Source: Candidatus Cryosericum septentrionale
GTDB lineage: Bacteria > Caldisericota > Caldisericia > Cryosericales > Cryosericaceae
Reading direction: 5' to 3'
Length of the DNA stretch: 47,745 nt
Assembly: GCF_003570995.1 (NCBI RefSeq)
Contig: NZ_QXIY01000040.1
Span: 1 to 47,745, forward strand
The stretch's first letter is position 1. Each line of letters starts with the position of its first letter. The notes beneath the pieces are model-generated. The model searched no databases. It worked only from the letters and a program-made list of their open reading frames with translations, and was not told the origin of the DNA. The translations under genes were made by a program, and so were the position numbers. Positions 42,999 through 47,745 of this stretch are shown here, piece after piece.

Positions 42999-43175
42999 TC
43001 ATAGTGGGTCTAAGCCAGACACGATCGCGAATGCCGTCAAAGTAGACTCCCCCGAGACGCCAAGCATCAGCACGCCGGCGACCACAATCGTTGGTACCAC
43101 AGTGACAGTCACGATCAGCCTCCACGGGGGCGCCCAGACCTCAAGCGCATCCATCAGCGTGAATCCATCTTCCAT
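42999..43175 (-). pseudogene. Wzz/CpsC-like N-terminal remnant
   Basis: 58 codons from ATG 43175: MEDGFTLMDALEVWAPPW, then a hydrophobic segment RLIVTVTVVPTIVVAGVLML. This resembles the start of CpsC copy 2 (MEDTLSLKDVLDILRRRFW, then its first membrane segment). No Wzz domain follows. It lies between the stalk gene and the IS110 transposase, so a once larger cps module may have been cut here. The remaining bases to 43290 hold nothing recognisable. Confidence 0.4.
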
Positions 43176-43290
43176 GATCGGCTGCTTCACAACCCGTCAC
43201 GAACTTGAGCCGATCTTCTCAATAAGTATACGTCTTTCTCTGCAATCGAGACGACCGCGCATCGACTCATCCAAGATACTACGATCCGTG

Positions 43291-44286
43291 TCAAGAGGAC
43301 AAACATAGATTGGCATCATGTTCAAGAGTCCGGTACTTGGATTTTGTCACGTAGAGGTGGTGAGCGATGAGAAGAAGTTTTCTCATGCAAGCGACCAATG
43401 CAACTTTGGGCTTTTTGTGGTTATCGCTCACGAGATGCTTGTAGAACGTTCGTATGCACTCATTGTGTTGGATACTGTTCATACAAGCCAGGTACAGAAC
43501 CTTTCTGAGCATTGGATCTCCTGCTCTGCTGATCTTTCTTCCACCCTGGAGGGAAGAACCTGATTGCCTCTGGATGGGATCCAGTCCCGCAAGTGCTGTG
43601 ATCTCATTTCTATTAGCACCAGGATACTTTCTGAAGAGGTACAGGAGATTCATTGCAGAGACGACACCTATCCCTTTCATGGAAAGAAGATTGTTGAGGT
43701 CTTCTCGTGTCTCTTGATGATCCTTTGCATATGCTTCCATTTCTTTCTCGAGCTGTTCCTCTATCGTACCAAGATGCTTGAGCTCCTTCTCGAGTGATTC
43801 TTTCAGCTTCCTCGTCACACCACTTTTGTACTCCAGAGAATGCACGTGGTTGGAAAGCATGGTTCTTGTCTTCTGGATGATCTCATAGCTCCCAAGGTAT
43901 GCTCCGAGCTGTTCCGCTATCTCATCCATCTCAGGGATAGAGAACTTACTTTCTTTTAGGAGGAGATGGAATGTGTACAGCATCTTGGCATCAATGGCAT
44001 CTGTCTTCGATCTGTTCCCCAGCACTTTTGCAAAGTTCGCACTCTTCTTTGGATTCACTTCAACCACCCGGACCTCATGCTCTGCAGCAAATGCACGCAG
44101 ATAGTTGGAATAGGGTCCTGTAGGTTCATAGATGAACCCTCCCTCGTTCCAGTTGGTACCATACCTCTTCTTGAGGAGCTTCTTCAGGGTCTTCAACCCC
44201 CGCTCGTTGGGAACTTCCTCCTCGTGTGTTCCATCCCATAGCTCTAACGATTGCTTTGAAACATCAATTCCGATACAATAGGTCAT
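43291..44286 (-). CDS. IS110-family transposase (DEDD)
   Basis: 331 residues from ATG 44286, just after GGGGAGGTTTC. GIDVSKQSLELWD with Asp 8, YEPTGPYS with Glu 54, and SKTDAIDAKML with Asp 96 and Asp 99 give the DEDD RuvC-like site. A coiled-coil helix region (about 150-200) and the C-terminal Transposase_20 part with LLSMKGIGVVSAMNLL and the serine-rich SGSSLQGGRKISRAG follow. IS110 elements recombine through a bridge RNA that is encoded next to the gene. The AT-richer codon use, unlike its neighbours, shows recent arrival. Confidence 0.93.
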   Translation of the reverse strand: MTYCIGIDVSKQSLELWDGTHEEEVPNERGLKTLKKLLKKRYGTNWNEGGFIYEPTGPYSNYLRAFAAEHEVRVVEVNPKKSANFAKVLGNRSKTDAIDAKMLYTFHLLLKESKFSIPEMDEIAEQLGAYLGSYEIIQKTRTMLSNHVHSLEYKSGVTRKLKESLEKELKHLGTIEEQLEKEMEAYAKDHQETREDLNNLLSMKGIGVVSAMNLLYLFRKYPGANRNEITALAGLDPIQRQSGSSLQGGRKISRAGDPMLRKVLYLACMNSIQHNECIRTFYKHLVSDNHKKPKVALVACMRKLLLIAHHLYVTKSKYRTLEHDANLCLSS

Positions 44287-44540
44287 ACGAAACCTCCCCG
44301 TATGAGGAGAGTTTGTAATGGGTTGCCCTTCCATGAGCGTTTCATTTCGTTCACAACCCAAGCTGGAAGAACCTTCTTCCGCTTCTGATCCACCACAAAC
44401 TTTGGAAGGGCGATCCATCTTAGATACAAGCTCATGAGGATCTCTCATTGCTTTCATGGACGTACGATCTACCCATTCCTCTCACCCATATGACTATCAA
44501 TAGTATCTCCCTCCATCGTACGAAATGGAGGTGAAGGATG
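44287..44540 (-). ncRNA. candidate bridge-RNA region of the IS110 element
   Basis: The 250 bases upstream of the transposase are noncoding and contain a seven-pair hairpin, CCTCCAT-N8-ATGGAGG at 44510-44531, plus repeats of CGTACG at 44461 and 44517. In IS110-group elements the bridge RNA is transcribed from this left-end region. Loops that would pair with target and donor cannot be assigned by eye. Confidence 0.35.
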
Positions 44541-44545
44541 ACAGA

Positions 44546-44641
44546 ATACTGCCGGTCCGGTTCATCGCCGAGCAGTTGGGCGCATTCGTCATATGGAACG
44601 CGGAGCTGCAGCGCGTGACGCTGGTATTCGTCAAGCCCTGA
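44546..44641 (+). pseudogene. 3' remnant of a stalk-domain gene
   Basis: 32 codons, ILPVRFIAEQLGAFVIW and NAELQRVTLVFVKP, match the end of the gene at 11511-12080 (MLPVRFIAEKLGASVMW, SVTLVFVKA). DNA similarity continues past the stop through GACAGGTTTGCAG into the terminator. The 5' part is not on the other side of the IS110 element, so the insertion came with a deletion or the gene was already truncated. Confidence 0.85.
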
Positions 44642-44670
44642 ACAATTATTGACAGGTTTGCAGGACGATC

Positions 44671-44697
44671 AAGCGCCGGCCGCGTGCCAGCGTTTTT
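44671..44697 (+). terminator. worn copy of the stalk-gene terminator
   Basis: GCGCCGGC (44673-44680) pairs with GCCAGCGT (44686-44693) with one mismatch, followed by a run of T to 44697. It corresponds to the perfect terminator at 12107-12135. Confidence 0.6.
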
Positions 44698-44750
44698 CAT
44701 GTGGTACTGCCCAGAGTTGCAGGGGCACGTGCGGCGCATACAATGAACGC

Positions 44751-46829
44751 ATGAGAAAACGACTGTTCATGCTGTCCACTCTGCTCCTGCTGGTCGGCCT
44801 CGCCCTCGGAACCAGGTACGGAGACGTCGTGCTGTATACCGCCGACTGGGTGTTCGCGGCTGCCACGCTGGTCGTCTTCGCCGCCTGGTGCTTCTGGTGG
44901 CTGCCGGACCATCGCCTAGTGGTACTGTCGGTCGACTGGTCGTCGTTGCTGCTGGTGGCTGCCGTCATCGTTCTGACCCTGCTGTCCCCGTACGGGTATG
45001 GCGCACAGGTCGAGGCTGCCAAGCTAGGCAGTGCCTTCCTGCTTGCGGTTATGGTCCTCAACCTGGTCCAGGAGCGCGGAGACTTGCAGTTCTTCCTGAA
45101 CGGTATCCTGTTCCTCGGGATGGGCATGGCGGCTGTCTCCTTCGCGTACTACATGGCAGCGATGTCACCCCTGTTCTACTTCACACCCCTGTGGGCGGGC
45201 AACCTGCAGTACCACTTCGTCGTGAATGGCCAACTGTGGGGCCTGTGGCAGTATCACAACTCCTTTGCCGGGTTCCTCGTCCTGTGCATTCTGCTGAGTG
45301 TCGGCATGGCCACGGGCGACCGGCGTCGCGACTGGCGCCTCCTGTATGACGCCTGCGCGGGCTTCCTGCTCATGGTGCTGTACCTCACGACGTCGCGCGG
45401 GGCATTCCTGACGGGCATCATTGGCCTGATTGCGCTCGTCCTGCTGGCTCCACGCGGCTGGAGGGGGCGCGTCCTCCTGCGCGTGCTCATCATCGGTGCT
45501 GCGGCGGCAGGGTTCACTATGCTCAACCGCGTGACTTGGGCCACGGCGGTGCTCAACGCAGACAAGGGGGCAGCACTGGGCACATTTGTCACGGGTGGCG
45601 CCGACCAATCCAACGACACGCGCGTCCACCTGATCGTGCTGGCGCTGCGCCTCTTCCGCGAACACGCCTGGGCAGGTACAGGACTGGGGACCTTTCCTCA
45701 CGTGTGGACCGCGTTCGAGTGGGTGCCGGACGTGTCTCGCCGCATCGACCCACACTCGTTCTTCTTCCGCTTCCTGGCCGAGACCGGCCTGCTGGGGACC
45801 GTGCCCCTGTTCGCCTGGATCGCCCGGCGCGGCCTGCACGGCCTGGACCGCGTGTTCGGTTCGCGCGAGGACATGGCCGTCACCGGCCTGTGGGCAGGCA
45901 CCCTTGCATACTTCCTCCACATGTGCATGGACGTCGACTACGTCTACGCCGTGGCGTCTGCCATCCTCTTCCTCTGCCTGGCCTTGCTGTCGACTCGCAC
46001 TGTGACGTATGACCTGCTCAGCCGCGACGACCGCCGCGCGATGGTCCGCCAGAAACGCCCCTCAGATTGGACAAACATCCTCGGGGGCAGGCGCATCCCC
46101 TGCCTGATCGCGGGCGGGCTCGCGCTTCTGCTGGCACTCGCGCCCCTCCAGCGGGGCGTCGCCTCACTGTACGCCCTGGGCCTGGGAGGACTGGAAACAG
46201 CCACGAAGGTTGAGCGCCTCACGGATGCCGTGGTGCGCGACCCCGGCAACGACATGTACTGGAACCTGCTGGGCAGCACGTATACACGGGCGCTCGCGGG
46301 TGGCGTCACAGGCCCGGTCACCGAGGCGGCGCGCTCGGCCTTCGTGCAGGCCCGCACACTGACGCCCGAGGACTACCGCCCATGGTGGAGCCAGGGCATG
46401 CTGGAGCTCAACCTCAAGAGCCCCGAGGCACTGACCTGCCTGCGGCAGGCCGAGCGCCTATATCCTACGCTGGCTGCCATCAAGGGGTGGCTGGCGCTGG
46501 CCATGGTCTACGTCGGGGACGACGTGGCGGGCGCGGAGGCAAAGGCTGCTGAGGCGCTGGCCATCACGAAAGGAGAACCCTATGCCGTCACGGCGCAGGC
46601 CTTCTGTGCACTCGCACGGGGCGAAACCGCGCGCGCCAAGGAACTGCTGACAACGGTGGTCAAGCAGGGTTTCACCAACACGTTCGCCTACTACGGGCTG
46701 TCCCTGTGCTACCGCGCTATGGGCGACACCACGATGGAGCGCTCTGAGCTGGTCTACTCCAGCCGTATCAACCCCAACCTGGTGGAGGCCATGGCGCGCC
46801 TGCGTTCTTTGGGGTCAGCTGGTAATTAG
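44751..46829 (+). CDS. Wzy/O-antigen-ligase-like membrane protein with TPR tail, second
   Basis: 692 residues from ATG 44751 (MRKRLFMLSTLLLLVG). About eleven membrane segments in residues 5-430. Motifs: GLWQYHNSFAGFLVL near 165, YLTTSRGAFLTGIIG near 210, AWAGTGLGTFPHVWTAFEW near 305 and DPHSFFFRFLAETGLLG near 335, the RIDPHSFF loop of ligase/polymerase proteins. After residue 480 come TPR-like repeats (GSTYTRALAGG, SPEALTCLRQAERLYPTLA, KAAEALAITKGEPYAVTAQA). Same architecture as 9357-11177 but low identity. Extra 34 codons open upstream overlap the terminator and are not used. Confidence 0.82.
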   Translation: MRKRLFMLSTLLLLVGLALGTRYGDVVLYTADWVFAAATLVVFAAWCFWWLPDHRLVVLSVDWSSLLLVAAVIVLTLLSPYGYGAQVEAAKLGSAFLLAVMVLNLVQERGDLQFFLNGILFLGMGMAAVSFAYYMAAMSPLFYFTPLWAGNLQYHFVVNGQLWGLWQYHNSFAGFLVLCILLSVGMATGDRRRDWRLLYDACAGFLLMVLYLTTSRGAFLTGIIGLIALVLLAPRGWRGRVLLRVLIIGAAAAGFTMLNRVTWATAVLNADKGAALGTFVTGGADQSNDTRVHLIVLALRLFREHAWAGTGLGTFPHVWTAFEWVPDVSRRIDPHSFFFRFLAETGLLGTVPLFAWIARRGLHGLDRVFGSREDMAVTGLWAGTLAYFLHMCMDVDYVYAVASAILFLCLALLSTRTVTYDLLSRDDRRAMVRQKRPSDWTNILGGRRIPCLIAGGLALLLALAPLQRGVASLYALGLGGLETATKVERLTDAVVRDPGNDMYWNLLGSTYTRALAGGVTGPVTEAARSAFVQARTLTPEDYRPWWSQGMLELNLKSPEALTCLRQAERLYPTLAAIKGWLALAMVYVGDDVAGAEAKAAEALAITKGEPYAVTAQAFCALARGETARAKELLTTVVKQGFTNTFAYYGLSLCYRAMGDTTMERSELVYSSRINPNLVEAMARLRSLGSAGN

Positions 46830-46861
46830 CCGAGGGTGGTACATCGGTAACATGAAAGGAT

Positions 46862-46887
46862 GGATTCCCGCCTTCGCGGGAATGACG
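46862..46887 (-). repeat. dispersed palindromic repeat, third copy
   Basis: GGATTCCCGCCTTCGCGGGA with ATGACG is the inverse of the units at 12191-12256. A partial unit GGCGGGAATGACGGAA follows at about 46893. It lies in the same kind of place, after a gene end. Confidence 0.75.
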
Positions 46888-46970
46888 GAAGGTGGCGGGA
46901 ATGACGGAACTTCGGCGTAAGGACGGTGAATTTACCACTTTGGGCTGGAATGAACAGCGTCTCCATATCA

Positions 46971-47026
46971 CACGTTTGGTGTAACACGTATCGTGTAACA
47001 CGTATCGTGTAACACGTTTGGTGTTA
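46971..47026. repeat. four tandem 14-base palindromic repeats
   Basis: CACGTTTGGTGTAA, CACGTATCGTGTAA twice, and CACGTTTGGTGTTA follow without gaps at 46971-46984, 46985-46998, 46999-47012 and 47013-47026. The two middle units contain ACACG-TAT-CGTGT palindromes, so hairpins can form in several registers. The whole stretch 46830-47364 has no gene I can support. Confidence 0.85.
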
Positions 47027-47364
47027 TGGAAGGCCTCTTTAACTATGTTGAGAAGAACAACAGGAAAGCGTGCTCCCTTTGGGGTCAGCTGCTCATTCGG
47101 GTCACGAGTGGTAAGCCGGACCTGCGTCCGGCACACCGTTCGAACAGGCCAAAGGCTGACCCGGTCGTGTCGAATTCGTGGCACTCGTGCAGGTGAACCT
47201 GGGACGACTACTGTACCACGCGTCTGATGTCGCTGCAGGGCCGACTGGCGGAGAGCACCTCGTCGAGGCCGACCTGCCAGATGGTCCGTTGTTGGCTGCC
47301 AGAGAGAGTTGCACTGCTGGCAGCCCGATGTACCACCCCTACCTATTTACCAGCTGACCCCATA

Positions 47365-47745
47365 TCACAACTCTTCGATGGAGTCCAACAACGCAATCGC
47401 GTACAGCGGTATATTCATCAGCCATGATTCCTTTCGGAAGTTCGACAGGGAAGTCCGGACTGCATACGCCGGAGCGTACCTGTCACAATACGCTCGCAGG
47501 CTCCAGGATTTCAGGTTTTCGGCCGCCTTGACCTCAATGGGAATCACATTTGATCCTCTCTGGACCAGAAAATCGACTTCTCCCGAAGAACACTCTGTCG
47601 TATGGTAAAAGGCACGCAGCCCAAGATCGGAGATCAGTTGCTGCAGCACGTACTGTTCTGTCAGCGAACCCTTGAACTCTTCGAAGATGCTGCTGCCTTC
47701 GATCAATGTCCTTGCGTCGAGATCGCCCATGGCCCCCAGTAACCC
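47365..47745 (-). CDS. AAA-type ATPase with DUF4143, C-terminal part (runs off window)
   Basis: The last 126 residues are visible and open to the window end. GLLGAMGDLDARTLI, FEEFKGSLTEQYVLQQL, GEVDFLVQRGSNVIPIEVKA and NIPLYAIALLDS are typical of the DUF4143 C-terminal domain of a large family of ATP-binding proteins with a DUF234/PD-(D/E)XK-like fold (ExDFL and ExK residues). Function in the family is poorly known, with some links to toxin or defence systems. It marks the end of the polysaccharide locus. Its stop touches the MITE-like repeat. Confidence 0.85.
   Translation of the reverse strand, partial: GLLGAMGDLDARTLIEGSSIFEEFKGSLTEQYVLQQLISDLGLRAFYHTTECSSGEVDFLVQRGSNVIPIEVKAAENLKSWSLRAYCDRYAPAYAVRTSLSNFRKESWLMNIPLYAIALLDSIEEL

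Larger units (their letters stand above)
43200..44545 (-). mobile_element. IS110-family insertion sequence (ends approximate)
   Basis: Contains the transposase at 43291-44286 and noncoding DNA on both sides. The left end in transposase direction is probably close to 44540, where homology to the interrupted stalk gene begins (44546). The right end lies in 43200-43290. IS110 elements usually lack terminal inverted repeats, and none is seen here. Confidence 0.6.
46811..47361. repeat. inverted-repeat-bounded segment (MITE-like candidate)
   Basis: GGGGTCAGCTGGTAATTAG at 46811 onward and its inverse at 47361 downward match over 37 bases with about five differences (both end near GGGTGGTACATCGG, at 46847 and 47325). 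GGGGTCAGCT occurs again at 47081. No transposase gene lies inside. Similar GGGGTCAG termini are known in REP-associated elements of many bacteria. Confidence 0.55.

Noticed and set aside
46971-47026. CRISPR array
   Set aside because: Units are contiguous 14-mers without spacers and no cas gene is near.
47018-47364. Short plus-strand ORFs near the window end
   Set aside because: They cross the inverted repeats, lack ribosome sites and show no domain similarity.

Overview
The window is one large extracellular-polysaccharide locus from a bacterium with moderately high GC. No rRNA, tRNA or ribosomal marker is present, so the lineage cannot be fixed. The CpsB/CpsC/CpsD regulators (separate PHP-type phosphatase, Wzz-like adaptor and tyrosine kinase) and several secreted 'stalk' (copper-amine-oxidase-N-like) proteins suggest a Firmicutes- or Caldisericota-like organism; this is inference.

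Layout. From 1 to 9152 the minus strand carries a small lipoprotein, cpsC-cpsD-cpsB copy 1, then a CDP-3,6-dideoxyhexose set (rfbF, rfbG, rfbH, an ascE-like epimerase and an ascF/rfbJ-like reductase), a GT2 glycosyltransferase, a cpsB scar, rmlA and the start of rmlC. A Wzy/ligase-like protein with a TPR tail (9357-11177) and a divergent stalk gene (11511-12080) follow, with clear promoters between them. From 12268 to 38410 every gene is on the minus strand. Read in the transcribed direction these are cpsC-cpsD-cpsB copy 2, wbpA, a cpsB scar, ugd, wbpB-, wbpD- and wbpE-like genes (UDP-GlcNAc(3NAc)A pathway), GNAT copy 3, two CapK/PaaK-like ligases, a polymerase, a GT4, a stretch of gene fragments, GNAT copies 2 and 1, a polysaccharide deacetylase, a truncated galE, a GT4, a WecA/MraY-type initiating transferase, a DegT aminotransferase and an EpsC/FlaA1-type dehydratase. 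From 38925 the strands mix: two paralogous secreted beta-helix proteins, a stalk protein, a Wzz fragment, an IS110 transposase beside a truncated stalk gene, a second Wzy/TPR protein, a repeat-rich intergenic region, and the C-terminus of a DUF4143-type ATPase.

How it works. The WecA/MraY-type enzyme and EpsC dehydratase would start and modify the lipid-linked repeat unit. The NDP-sugar sets supply deoxy, dideoxy and diacetamido-uronic acid sugars, and the GT2/GT4 enzymes, CapK-like ligases and GNAT proteins assemble and decorate it. The Wzy-like proteins polymerise or ligate it, and the CpsB/C/D systems control chain length and export.

The most striking property is mosaicism. The cpsCDB module is duplicated about 29.5 kb apart in direct orientation. 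Scars of cpsB sit on top of two other sugar-nucleotide cassettes. One GNAT gene exists in three copies with shared ends and a diverged core. A DegT aminotransferase gene is split by a GNAT-deacetylase cassette, and several chimeric or truncated ORFs remain open and overlap the next start codon. This looks like a locus that grows by stacking cassettes through recombination inside short shared genes. An assembly artefact is the main alternative.
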